Assembly: GCF_002482975.1 (NCBI RefSeq)
Contig: NZ_DLHA01000058.1
Coordinates: 190,137 to 254,136, forward strand
Direction: 5' to 3'
Origin: Flavobacterium sp. UBA7680
Lineage (GTDB): Bacteria; Bacteroidota; Bacteroidia; Flavobacteriales; Flavobacteriaceae
DNA: 64,000 nucleotides
This document shows positions 35,768 through 44,139 of the stretch, one piece after another. Each line of letters opens with the position of its first letter. Positions within the stretch are counted from its first letter, which is position 1. Position numbers and translations under genes: made by a program. Below the pieces are notes generated by a model. The model saw nothing but the letters and a program-made list of their open reading frames with translations, had not been told where the DNA came from and did no database searches.

Positions 35768-36661
35768 ATGAAAAAAATATTACTCACTTTAATGTTTGTA
35801 AGTTTTTTAAATTCTAATGCGCAAAACCCCGTTCAGGAATTTAATTTCAATGGAAATTTAAGCAGTGCAGATAATACAATTTCCTTTTTAGGTACTCCTG
35901 TTTTTGTAAATGACAGAATGGGTGCCCCTAAAGGAGCTTTACGACTTTCTAACAAAGCTTATCAGGCTGTAGTAGGCGATCTTCCACAAGGCAATAAACC
36001 AAGAACAATATCGGTTTGGGTTAAATTTAATGCAATAAATACCGTTAATCATGTTTTAGGATACGGTACGGCAGCAAATGGACAATATTTCGGATTAACG
36101 CAACAAGCGGCGGCCGGAGGTAATTCTGAGACAATTCTTTCAGGATGGGGACCAGGCAATGATGTTCAGGCTTCTGCACCGCTATTAAAAGATATCTGGT
36201 ACATGTACAGCATTACTTACGACGGTAATATTTCAAAAATTTATCGTAATGGTGAATTGCTAAAATCTGCCGATGGAATCGCGCGTTCAACCAAAGGTTA
36301 TATTTTAAGTATCGGAAAATTAAATACGGCAACAAACATCAATGCCGATATTGACGATATTAAATTGTATGCTGTTGCTATGACAGACGAACAAGTTATG
36401 GAATCCTATAACAGTTCAAAACCAGCTAAAACAGTAGCGGCTCCGCCAGTGCCAGTTTCAAATACAGAGAAAAAAGCTGCTCCTGCACCTGTAAAGCTAC
36501 CAGCTGCGGCTGTGGCTGCTTCTACCGAAACTTCTAAAAGCGGTAAAAGTGTTGAGGTTTTCTCTCAGGGCCAAAAAATAATAGGAGCAAACGCTTCGAA
36601 TATTGGCGATCTGCCAGAAGGAACTTATTTGATCAAAGTAACAAACACACCAAAAAAGTAA
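35768..36661 (+). CDS. Secreted LamG-like protein, paralogue B
   Basis: 297 residues, same layout as paralogue A: signal peptide (1-19), LamG-like domain (about 22-215), an Ala/Pro/Lys-rich linker (about 222-258) and a sorting-like C-terminal module ('VEVFSQGQKIIG...LPEGTYLIKV'). Most of the domain is alignable residue by residue with paralogue A; the linkers differ in composition. Each gene has its own terminator with the same GCCTT/AAGGC core, so the duplication probably included the flanks. Confidence 0.85.
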   Translation: MKKILLTLMFVSFLNSNAQNPVQEFNFNGNLSSADNTISFLGTPVFVNDRMGAPKGALRLSNKAYQAVVGDLPQGNKPRTISVWVKFNAINTVNHVLGYGTAANGQYFGLTQQAAAGGNSETILSGWGPGNDVQASAPLLKDIWYMYSITYDGNISKIYRNGELLKSADGIARSTKGYILSIGKLNTATNINADIDDIKLYAVAMTDEQVMESYNSSKPAKTVAAPPVPVSNTEKKAAPAPVKLPAAAVAASTETSKSGKSVEVFSQGQKIIGANASNIGDLPEGTYLIKVTNTPKK

Positions 36662-36682
36662 TTTTATATTTTCTATAAAAAG

Positions 36683-36714
36683 AAAGCCTTCTGAATTTCA
36701 GAAGGCTTTTTGAT
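36683..36714 (+). terminator. Terminator after LamG paralogue B
   Basis: Stem AAAGCCTTCTGA / TCAGAAGGCTTT with a tiny loop, then T residues. Confidence 0.8.
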
Positions 36715-36719
36715 TTTTA

Positions 36720-36797
36720 TTAGCTTATTACGCTAAGCACTACAAATAAGATTACCAGAATAATTACGGCAAATCTAGTGTATTTTGATGTTTGCAT
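36720..36797 (-). CDS. 25-residue single-helix membrane peptide
   Basis: An ATG at 36797 opens a 25-codon frame ending TAA at 36720. The product starts MQTSKYTRF and continues as one unbroken hydrophobic helix of Val, Ile, Leu, Phe and Ala. A perfect -7 box (TATATTTG on the minus strand, 36843-36836) lies 39 bp upstream, and the gene fits between the convergent LamG terminator and yebC. Basic N terminus plus helix predicts an inner-membrane peptide with the C terminus outside. Function unknown; the call rests on promoter plus composition. Confidence 0.6.
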   Translation of the reverse strand: MQTSKYTRFAVIILVILFVVLSVIS

Positions 36798-36835
36798 ATT
36801 TGTTTTTGTTTAAAGGAATTATGATCTGATTGCGA

Positions 36836-36843
36836 CAAATATA
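36836..36843 (-). promoter_or_regulatory. -7 promoter element of small membrane peptide gene
   Basis: Reads TATATTTG on the minus strand, a perfect TAnnTTTG. Confidence 0.55.
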
Positions 36844-36902
36844 ATAGTTTATTTTACTTTTTATAATATTTTGCTTTCTTCTGCATCAATTTTAACAAAA
36901 AC

Positions 36903-36935
36903 AAAAAAGCCCTGAAAATTCAGAGCTTTTAAAAT
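36903..36935 (-). terminator. Terminator after yebC
   Basis: On the minus strand an imperfect stem AAAAGCTCTGAA / TTCAGGGCTTTT followed by T residues. Confidence 0.65.
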
Positions 36936-36954
36936 TTTTATAAAAAGAAAAATA

Positions 36955-37668
36955 TTATTCCTCTTTCATCGTATGATAAACGTTCATTACGTCATCATCC
37001 TCTTCAATTTTTTCGATTAGTTTTTCAACGTCAGCGATTTGAGCTTCAGTTAATTCTTTTGTAATTTGCGGAATACGCTCAAAACCAGAAGATAAAATTT
37101 CTAAACCTCTGTTCTCTAACTCTTTTTGTAAAGCACCAAAACTTCCAAAAGGAGCATAGATTAAGATTCCGTCTTCGTCTTCAAAAACTTCCTCGGCACC
37201 AAAATCAATTAATTCAAGTTCTAATTCCTCAGCATCAAGACCACTATTTGCAATTCTGAAATTACAAGTATGATCAAACATAAATTCAACAGAACCCTGA
37301 GTCCCCATTGTCCCGTTACATTTGTTGAAATAACTACGAATGTTTGCTACCGTTCTGTTATTGTTATCAGATGCAGTTTCAATCAAAATCGCAATTCCGT
37401 GAGGAGCATATCCTTCAAATAAAATTTCTTTATAGTTGGCAGTATCTTTATTGCTGGCATTTTTAATCGCGCGCTCAACATTATCTTTTGGCATGTTGGC
37501 CGCTTTAGCGTTTTGTATAACAGCTCTTAATCTAGAATTGGCGTCAGGGTTAGGACCGCCTTCTTTAACAGCCATAACGATGTCTTTACCAATTCTGGTA
37601 AATGTTTTGGCCATTGCAGACCAACGTTTCATTTTTCTTCCTTTTCTAAATTCGAACGCTCTTCCCAT
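36955..37668 (-). CDS. yebC: YebC/PmpR family protein
   Basis: 237 residues. The start 'MGRAFEFRKGRKMKRWSAMAKTFTRIGKDI' is the family's N-terminal signature in Bacteroidota; 'ANMPKDNVERAIK' (near 77-89) and 'EILFEGYAPHGIAILIE' (near 102-118) follow. YebC proteins were described as DNA-binding regulators; recent work also links the family to ribosome stalling at proline stretches. A single-gene unit. Confidence 0.93.
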   Translation of the reverse strand: MGRAFEFRKGRKMKRWSAMAKTFTRIGKDIVMAVKEGGPNPDANSRLRAVIQNAKAANMPKDNVERAIKNASNKDTANYKEILFEGYAPHGIAILIETASDNNNRTVANIRSYFNKCNGTMGTQGSVEFMFDHTCNFRIANSGLDAEELELELIDFGAEEVFEDEDGILIYAPFGSFGALQKELENRGLEILSSGFERIPQITKELTEAQIADVEKLIEKIEEDDDVMNVYHTMKEE

Positions 37669-37750
37669 TTCTAATTTTTAGTTTTGTGATGCAAAAATAA
37701 AGGTTATTCCTTATTTATCCAAAATCAAAATTTTAATTTTTTTTATTTGT

Positions 37751-37840
37751 TTCAAGTTTCAGGTTTCACGTTTCAAGTTGGCACAACTTTGCGCACTTTG
37801 CTGTTAACTTGAAACTTGAAACAAAAAAAACTTGAAACAA
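37751..37840. repeat. AAGTTTCAAGTTTC low-complexity inverted tract
   Basis: TTTCAAGTTTCAGGTTTCA on the left (37750-37768) and GTTAACTTGAAACTTGAAAC on the right form a weak inverted repeat downstream of the S41 protease gene. Confidence 0.5.
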
Positions 37841-37846
37841 AAATCT

Positions 37847-39877
37847 CTATTTTGAAAAATTAAAGTCATTGATAATATTCACTGCTTCGTTGAGGTATGG
37901 ATTTGTTTTTAAATTATCCATTTGATATTGATTAATCGTTTTATCATTAGGATAAGCACCCAATAAAAACTGATTTACAGAAGAATTGTAAACATCCAGC
38001 GGATTATTTTCGTCATTAAAAGTATTGATCTCTGTCCAAAGAGAATTTACGACTTTCTTTTGATTAAAAACCGCATCCAAAGTCATCGGAATCTCTGCTT
38101 TTGGCGTATTGACCAATTGATCTATTTTTAGATTGATCTTTTTAATATCATTAAAATAAAAATTATCAGCCAATCTTAAAGAACTGTTTTTGGCCAATTT
38201 ATCAATTAAAGCGCGTTTTACATACGGCCTGAATTTTAAAAATGGTTCAATGCTGTCATTTTTCATCGCAGTAGGGAAATCACTTTCTTTTTGATAAACA
38301 TCCTCATAAAATTCAGGAAGAACAACATCTGGCGTAACCCCAATATATTGATGACTTTTTCCGGTAACTCTGTAGAATTTATTGATAGTAATTTTAAGGA
38401 AATCCGTATTTTTATTTTCGTCAAGCGAAAGAATCGTCTGCATCGTAGCCTTTCCAAGCGTATTACTTCCTAGCAAAAGCGCACGATTATAATCCTGCAT
38501 AATCGAAGAGAAAAATTCACTTGCAGAAGCCGTATTGCTATTCACCAAAATCACAATTGGACCTCTGTAAATCATGCCTTTGTAAGGATCGTTGATAACT
38601 GATTTCTCTTTAGTATGATCAATAACAACCGAAATTGGCCCATAATCAATAAACATTCCGGCCAGTTTTATCGCTTCTTCCATCGAACCGCCACCATTAT
38701 CAATCAAGTCAATCACTAAACCTTTTATATTATCTCTTTCGAGTTTAATAACTTCTCTGGCAACATCATCGGCGCAGCCTTTTCTACTGTTTCCATCTAA
38801 ATCAGCATAAAAACTCGGGATTTTTATATAGCCAATTTTACTTTCCTTACCAATTATAAAACTGAAAACCGAATTTTCTTCGTCTTTCATGACTTGTTTT
38901 TCGATGTAAACATCAAAGTTTTTGCCTGAGTTTCTTTTCAGCGTAAGCGTAAGCGTTTTATTCGCTTCAGATAAAATCATGGTAGAAATAGATTCTAACG
39001 AAGAACAGGAAACCTGAAGTGTCTCTTTATGATTGGAAACCGAAATAATCTGATCGCCTTTTTTAATCTGCCCAGTTTGATACGCCGGGCCATTTGGATC
39101 TATTTCGTGAACGATAATCTCATTTTTTTCATTCAAATTAACCGTCATTCCTAATGATAAATGTTCTTTTGATAAGGAAGCCACGAAACTCGATTTAGAA
39201 TCGTCACTAAAATAAGCCGTATGCGGATCAAAATAAGTACAGAAGAAATTATAAAGATTCTCGTCTTGTTTGGTTTTAGTTTCTAAAAGAGTGCTGATAC
39301 GGCAAATTTCATTAGCCAGAATCAGTTTTCTGGACTTAGCTTCAATAGAAACAAAATTAGCTTTAATAGAATCCAAATTATCACTCGTTTCAGCAATATC
39401 ATCCAGAATTTGATAACGCAGTTTTTTACGCCATACTTTCTCTAAATCTTCATTCTTTAAATAAAAAGGAAAGGATTTTTTATAGAATCGAATCGTATCT
39501 TTCTTGGTATAATCAAATGCAGTTGCCTGAATTTTTTCAAGAACCTCTTTAGTTCTGATCAATCCATTAATATATTTGGCCGTAATATCAGTTAAAAAAG
39601 TACAATCATTACTTAAAATTAAATCGTCTAAATTTAAACGATATTCTGCAGCCAGTTGATCGTATTCACTCTTAAAAAAGATATTGCGTGAAGGATCTAA
39701 TTCATTTATAAGATTATCAAAAACAAAAACAGATAAACTGTCATCAACAGGTTTCGGACGTAAATGTTCCGTTTGAATAACGGCATTTATTTTGTTCAGA
39801 ATTTGGCATGTCTCGGCGCTATTTTGACTAAATAGGAAAGAGGTAAACAGTAAAAATAACGGCAAAATTTTGTTCAT
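37847..39877 (-). CDS. Carboxy-terminal processing peptidase, S41 family (Prc-like)
   Basis: 676 residues. A signal peptide (about 1-18) sends it to the periplasm. A helical N-terminal domain (to about 220), a PDZ domain (about 235-320; 'KGDQIISVSNH') and the S41 protease domain follow. The catalytic Ser453 stands in 'NTASASEFF' and Lys476 in 'LGKATMQ', close to E. coli Prc spacing. It degrades or trims periplasmic proteins from the C terminus. The start at 39877 gives a clean signal peptide. Confidence 0.92.
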   Translation of the reverse strand: MNKILPLFLLFTSFLFSQNSAETCQILNKINAVIQTEHLRPKPVDDSLSVFVFDNLINELDPSRNIFFKSEYDQLAAEYRLNLDDLILSNDCTFLTDITAKYINGLIRTKEVLEKIQATAFDYTKKDTIRFYKKSFPFYLKNEDLEKVWRKKLRYQILDDIAETSDNLDSIKANFVSIEAKSRKLILANEICRISTLLETKTKQDENLYNFFCTYFDPHTAYFSDDSKSSFVASLSKEHLSLGMTVNLNEKNEIIVHEIDPNGPAYQTGQIKKGDQIISVSNHKETLQVSCSSLESISTMILSEANKTLTLTLKRNSGKNFDVYIEKQVMKDEENSVFSFIIGKESKIGYIKIPSFYADLDGNSRKGCADDVAREVIKLERDNIKGLVIDLIDNGGGSMEEAIKLAGMFIDYGPISVVIDHTKEKSVINDPYKGMIYRGPIVILVNSNTASASEFFSSIMQDYNRALLLGSNTLGKATMQTILSLDENKNTDFLKITINKFYRVTGKSHQYIGVTPDVVLPEFYEDVYQKESDFPTAMKNDSIEPFLKFRPYVKRALIDKLAKNSSLRLADNFYFNDIKKINLKIDQLVNTPKAEIPMTLDAVFNQKKVVNSLWTEINTFNDENNPLDVYNSSVNQFLLGAYPNDKTINQYQMDNLKTNPYLNEAVNIINDFNFSK

Positions 39878-40031
39878 AGGTGAAATCTCAACATTCTATA
39901 TTAAAGTTACGGTAATTTTTCGAAAACGGTTTACATTTTTTCTAAAAAATCTTACATATAAATAAGAAATAAAATGCCACAGATTAAATGAATTTAAAGG
40001 GTTAATCCCTACAATCATTTAATCTGCGGCA

Positions 40032-40062
40032 AAAAAAATGCATTACCATTACAGTAATGCAT
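40032..40062 (-). terminator. Terminator after gcvT
   Basis: On the minus strand ATGCATTAC / GTAATGCAT then a run of eight T. A second stem with arms CCACAGATTAAATGA (39977-39991) and TCATTTAATCTGCGG (40015-40029) lies just beyond. Confidence 0.85.
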
Positions 40063-40084
40063 CTTACAATATTTATAACTTTAA

Positions 40085-41167
40085 TTATTTCTTGTAAAAA
40101 GGCAATTTTACCACTTTTGCAGGAACATCATTTTTTCTAATTCTAATAAAAATATCACTGTCAACAGCACTGTTTGAAACCGTAACATATCCTAAACCAA
40201 TTCCTTTATTCATAGAAGGCGACATTGTTCCAGAAGTTACAATTCCAATTACAGCTCCAGAACCATCTACAATTTCGTAATCGTGTCTTGGCACCGCACG
40301 TTCCTGCATTTCAAAAGCAACTAATTTTCTCGTAACACCAGCTTCTTTTTGCTTTTTAAGAGCTTCAGAGTTTGTAAAATCTTTAGTAAATTTTGTGATC
40401 CATCCTAAACCGGCTTCAAGCGGAGAAGTCGTATCATTAATATCATTTCCGTAAAGGCAGAATCCCATTTCAAGACGTAACGTATCACGCGCTGCAAGAC
40501 CAATAGGTTTAATTCCGAAAGCTGCACCAGCTTCAAAAACTTTGTTCCAAATTGCTTCAGCATCAGCATTTTTGCAGTAAATTTCAAATCCTCCTGAACC
40601 AGTATAACCAGTTGCAGAAATAATTACATCATTAAATCCGGCAAAATCTGCTACTTCAAAATGGTAATAAGCAATAGCAGATAAATCTATAGAAGATAAA
40701 GCCTGCATAGCCTCAACCGCTTTTGGTCCCTGAATTGCCAATAATGAATAATCATCAGAAAGGTTTTTCATTTCAACTCCCAAATCATTGTAAGATGAAA
40801 TCCAGTTCCAGTCTTTTTCAATATTCGAAGCATTTACAACAAGTAAATACTCTTCTTCTTTCATTTTATAAACAATCAAATCGTCAACAATTCCGCCTTC
40901 ATTATTTGGCAGACAAGAATATTGCGCTCTACCAATAGTCAAAGTCGAAGCATCATTTGAAGTCACTTTTTGAATCAAAGCCAAAGCATTTGGTCCCGTT
41001 AACAAAAATTCACCCATATGCGAAACGTCAAAAACGCCCACACTATTACGAACCGTTTCATGTTCAGCATTTACACCTTCATATGTAATAGGCATATTGT
41101 AACCCGCAAAAGGCAGCATTTTCGCTCCCAAACTCTCATGTATGTGCGTAAGCGCAGTATTTTTCAT
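40085..41167 (-). CDS. gcvT: Glycine cleavage system aminomethyltransferase
   Basis: 360 residues, normal length. 'MLPFAGYNMPITYEG', 'VFDVSHMGEFLLTGPNAL' (about 44-61) and 'GLAARDTLRLEMGFCLYGNDI' (about 217-237) are GcvT signatures; Asp96 in the 'DDLIVYK' region corresponds to the folate/substrate aspartate. It transfers the methylene group of the aminomethyl-lipoyl H protein to tetrahydrofolate. The gcvH and gcvP genes are not in the window. Confidence 0.95.
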   Translation of the reverse strand: MKNTALTHIHESLGAKMLPFAGYNMPITYEGVNAEHETVRNSVGVFDVSHMGEFLLTGPNALALIQKVTSNDASTLTIGRAQYSCLPNNEGGIVDDLIVYKMKEEEYLLVVNASNIEKDWNWISSYNDLGVEMKNLSDDYSLLAIQGPKAVEAMQALSSIDLSAIAYYHFEVADFAGFNDVIISATGYTGSGGFEIYCKNADAEAIWNKVFEAGAAFGIKPIGLAARDTLRLEMGFCLYGNDINDTTSPLEAGLGWITKFTKDFTNSEALKKQKEAGVTRKLVAFEMQERAVPRHDYEIVDGSGAVIGIVTSGTMSPSMNKGIGLGYVTVSNSAVDSDIFIRIRKNDVPAKVVKLPFYKK

Positions 41168-41239
41168 TGTGTTGTTTTATAAAATTGTTCTGCAAATCTA
41201 TTCAAAAAATATCTAATTTGAATGCCTTAAATTATAAAT

Positions 41240-41350
41240 TTCGCAATAATTAGGAGCAATTTCCTGCTATCCGCTATATCTTTTGCTTTTTAAAGAAAAA
41301 AGCAAAAGGATGCCGCTTCAAACGAAGTTCACTGAACTCCTATGAAAAAT
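41240..41350. repeat. Intergenic 'TTTCCTGCTATCCGCTATAT' element
   Basis: A non-coding stretch with CTTTTGCTTTTT (41282-41293) and its inverse AAAAAGCAAAAGG (41298-41310), then 'GCCGCTTCAAACG'. It resembles a recurrent intergenic element of flavobacteria. It occupies part of the 401-bp gap 41168-41568. Confidence 0.5.
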
Positions 41351-41482
41351 AAAAATATAGTGAAGTAATCAGGGCTAGGACTCAACGAAAACAATAAACA
41401 TTCGTGTTTTCGATTTTTTATGTAACTTTAATCATAAGAAACAGTAAAGAATCATCTTTTATAAAGTCACATTTTCACAATC

Positions 41483-41553
41483 AGCTATGTTTATTAAAAA
41501 CAAGTGAAACGCCTTTATCCACAAAGAAAAACTATGACTCTATGTGTTTAAAA
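41483..41553. repeat. 'CACATAGAAACATAG' family, right-half copy
   Basis: Contains AACAAGTGAAACGCC (also in copy 1) and a right end CTATGACTCTATGTGTTTAA. The left half is missing. Confidence 0.65.
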
Positions 41554-41568
41554 TAAAAAAGTCATCAA

Positions 41569-42417
41569 ATGAAATCTCCATATTTAATCACAAAAGAAGA
41601 AATCTTAAAAATATACAAACCCGTAAACCCTCATACACACAAAGGAATTCAGGGACACGCCGTGATTATTGCCGGAAGTTACGGAAAAATAGGAGCAGGC
41701 GTTTTAGCCTCAAAAGCATGCTTAAAATCCGGTTGCGGACTCGTAACGACTTTTATACCAAAATGCGGTTATCAAATCCTTCAAATCTCCATTCCCGAAG
41801 TAATGACCGTTACCGATGAAAACACCAATTTCATTACCAATATTCATTTGCCATTAATTCCGCAAGCAATTGGAATTGGACCCGGAATAGGGAAGGAACT
41901 CGGAACACAAAAAGCCTTATTTGAATTTTTAAGAATCAACAAAGCGCCTTTAGTTATTGACGCAGATGCACTTAATATTTTAGCCGAAAATCAATCCTGG
42001 TTAGAATTAATTCCCGAAAACACCATTTTAACGCCTCATCCCAAAGAACTGGAACGTTTAATTGGCAAATGGAATTCAGATTCCGAAAAGTTCCAAAAAA
42101 CAATCGCTTTTTCAGAAAAATACAAACTGATAATTGTAATGAAAGGCGCACCGACATTCATTATCAACAAAACAGAAATCTACCAAAACACAACTGGAAA
42201 CGCAGCACTTGCCACAGCAGGCAGCGGCGACACCCTAACCGGAATCATCACAAGCTTCCTTGCACAAGGCTACGAACCAAAATACGCCGCAAAATTCGGA
42301 GTCTACCTTCATGGATTAACCGCAGATATCGCTTTACCAAAAACAGGTTATGAATCTTTTACAGCTTCTACAATTATTAAGTATTTAGGAAAGGCATTTT
42401 TGAGTTTAAAAGCTTAA
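41569..42417 (+). CDS. nnrD: ADP-dependent NAD(P)H-hydrate dehydratase
   Basis: 282 residues. It corresponds to the C-terminal (ribokinase-like) half of YjeF/Nnr. 'HKGIQGHAVIIAGSYGKIGA' (about 24-43), 'GIGPGIG' and 'NAALATAGSGDTLTG' (the ATP/ADP anion hole with the catalytic Asp) are present. It repairs hydrated NAD(P)H. The N-terminal epimerase half (NnrE) is not fused. Downstream DNA is a repeat-filled gap. Confidence 0.93.
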   Translation: MKSPYLITKEEILKIYKPVNPHTHKGIQGHAVIIAGSYGKIGAGVLASKACLKSGCGLVTTFIPKCGYQILQISIPEVMTVTDENTNFITNIHLPLIPQAIGIGPGIGKELGTQKALFEFLRINKAPLVIDADALNILAENQSWLELIPENTILTPHPKELERLIGKWNSDSEKFQKTIAFSEKYKLIIVMKGAPTFIINKTEIYQNTTGNAALATAGSGDTLTGIITSFLAQGYEPKYAAKFGVYLHGLTADIALPKTGYESFTASTIIKYLGKAFLSLKA

Positions 42418-42545
42418 CTGAGGTTTTATTTTAACGCAAAGTACACAAAGGTTTTTTTTCGCAAAGGACGCTAAGTTTTTTTAAGGTGCTTTGCTTTTTA
42501 AAGTTCGCAAAGTCGCAAAGCTTTTAGGCAAAGTTCCCATACAGT

Positions 42546-42647
42546 TTGTCATTTCGAGGAACGAGAAATCTTCATAAGTAACTCCTTAACGAGAATCCAA
42601 TCTTTGTAGAGCTTCTTGTGGAGATTTCTCGTTCCTCGAAATGACAA
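42546..42647. repeat. 102-bp hairpin element, 'TTGTCATTTCGA' family, copy 1
   Basis: 26-bp perfect inverted arms (42546-42571 and 42622-42647) around an inner TTCATAAGTAACTCC ... CAATCTTTGTAGAGCTTC. Around it (42430-42540 and 42662-42740) are 'CGCAAAG...' motifs. Together they fill the 339-bp gap 42418-42756. Sister copies lie near 46222 and 52567. Confidence 0.9.
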
Positions 42648-42756
42648 GATTGGGAATATAGCGTGGACAAAAACTTTGCGACTCGGCGTCTTTGCGAGAT
42701 TAAAAAACTTCGTGTCTTTGTGGCTTCGTGGCAAAAACCTTAGTAAGTTTGTATTT

Positions 42757-43539
42757 ATGAAAAACAACTTCGATCTCAGAACGGTAAACGTCATGCGCTA
42801 TATAACGCCGCTGCGCGAAGGCGGATCTTTACCCGCTTTGGCAGAAGCCGATGACGATTTTAAATACGTATTAAAATTTAGTGGTGCCGGACACGGCGTG
42901 AAAGCCCTTATAGCCGAATTAGTTGGCGGACAAATAGCAAAAGCCTTAAAACTACAATTACCAGAATTAGTATTCGCAAATCTCGACGAAGCTTTTGGAA
43001 GAACTGAGGCCGACGAAGAAATTCAGGATTTACTGCAAGGAAGTCAGGGATTGAATCTGGCACTTCATTTCTTGTCGGGAGCCATAACTTTTGATCCCGT
43101 TGTAACTACAGTAGATGCAAAATTAGCTTCGCAGATTGTTTGGCTGGATGCTTATATTACAAACGTAGACAGAACTTTCAAAAATACCAATATGCTGATT
43201 TGGCATAAAGAATTATGGCTGATTGATCACGGAGCATGTTTGTATTTTCATCATTCCTGGAACAATTGGGAACAGCATGCCAAAAGTCCGTTTGCGTTGA
43301 TAAAAGACCACGTTTTATTGCCGCAAGCCTCACTTTTAAAAGAAGTTGACGCTGAGTTTAAAGCGATTTTAACACCGGAAATTTTAGAAGATATTGTAAA
43401 TACAATTCCGTTAGACTGGCTTCAGTGGGAAGATGCAGACGAAACACCTGAAGGCTTACGAAATGTATATTTACAGTTTTTGCAAACCCGATTAAATAAT
43501 TCAGAAATATTTGTAAATCAGGCTCAAAATGCAAGATAA
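42757..43539 (+). CDS. HipA-like kinase-fold protein
   Basis: 260 residues from the ATG at 42757; the longer frame upstream runs through repeat DNA. 'KYVLKFSGAGHGVKALIAELVGGQIAKAL' (about 34-62), 'WLDAYITNVDRTFKNTN' (about 129-145) and 'LWLIDHGACLYFH' (about 151-163) match the HipA C-terminal-like (HipA_2) kinase-fold family, with the N-x-D-R catalytic-loop-like and I-D-H metal-loop-like segments. No HipB-type partner is next to it. It overlaps the DUF3037 gene by 11 bp, and these two families are usually paired. Function unknown. Confidence 0.85.
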   Translation: MKNNFDLRTVNVMRYITPLREGGSLPALAEADDDFKYVLKFSGAGHGVKALIAELVGGQIAKALKLQLPELVFANLDEAFGRTEADEEIQDLLQGSQGLNLALHFLSGAITFDPVVTTVDAKLASQIVWLDAYITNVDRTFKNTNMLIWHKELWLIDHGACLYFHHSWNNWEQHAKSPFALIKDHVLLPQASLLKEVDAEFKAILTPEILEDIVNTIPLDWLQWEDADETPEGLRNVYLQFLQTRLNNSEIFVNQAQNAR

Positions 43540-43912
43540 TCACTTATACGAATATGCTGTGATTCGTGTTGTGCCAAGGGTAGAGCGCGAAGAATTCCTG
43601 AATATCGGAATCATTTTGTTTTGCAAAAAAGCCAAATTTATAAAAGTACTTTTTCATTTAAATAAAGAAAAAATTGAAGCACTTTCAAACGATTTTGATA
43701 TCGAACAATTAGAATGCAATCTGACTTCATTAGAAAAAATCGCCAAAGGTGCTAAAGATGGCGGTCCAATTGCTGAATTTGATATTCCGGAGCGTTTCCG
43801 CTGGTTAACCGCAATTAGAAGTTCTGCAATCCAAACTTCAAGACCTCATCCGGGTTTGTGTCAGGATTTGGAGAAAACGATTCAGAGATTGTTTGAAGAG
43901 TTGGTGCTTTAA
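43529..43912 (+). CDS. DUF3037 family protein
   Basis: 127 residues. 'LYEYAVIRVVPRVEREEFLNIGIILFC' (about 5-31) is the DUF3037 signature, and 'RFRWLTAIRSSAIQTSRPHPGLCQD' (about 90-114) its second conserved block. The family is found next to HipA-like genes, and the 11-bp overlap here implies coupled translation. No biochemical function is known. Confidence 0.88.
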   Translation: MQDNHLYEYAVIRVVPRVEREEFLNIGIILFCKKAKFIKVLFHLNKEKIEALSNDFDIEQLECNLTSLEKIAKGAKDGGPIAEFDIPERFRWLTAIRSSAIQTSRPHPGLCQDLEKTIQRLFEELVL

Positions 43913-43956
43913 GGAAAGGATCAAAGGTATAGAGGTTCAAAGTTACAAAGGTTTTC

Positions 43957-44033
43957 TGTAGAGGCGCACAGCAGTGCGTCTACGCTCCAATTGTCCATAC
44001 TTTGTGTTAGACGCACTGCTGTGCGCCTCTACA
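43957..44033. repeat. GTAGAGGCGCACAGCAGTGC hairpin element
   Basis: 26-bp perfect inverted arms (43957-43982 and 44008-44033) with a 25-base loop. One arm recurs at 46109-46135. Confidence 0.9.
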
Positions 44034-44139
44034 TTTAATCTTTGCGTCTTCGTGGCAGAAAAAAAATAAAAAACCACGAACTGCATCACTGCAATCCGTG
44101 GTTCTAACTAAAAACTAACTTACTTTTATTCTAATTCAA

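Noticed and set aside
42635..42647. TCGAAATGACAA in repeat arms as FNR-type sites
   Set aside because: These carry only one half of the palindrome and have no -7 box at the 33-bp spacing; they belong to the hairpin element.
42616..42756. N-terminal extension of the HipA-like protein
   Set aside because: These codons run through the 'TTGTCATTTCGA' hairpin element and 'CTTTGCG' repeats; conserved sequence begins at the ATG at 42757.
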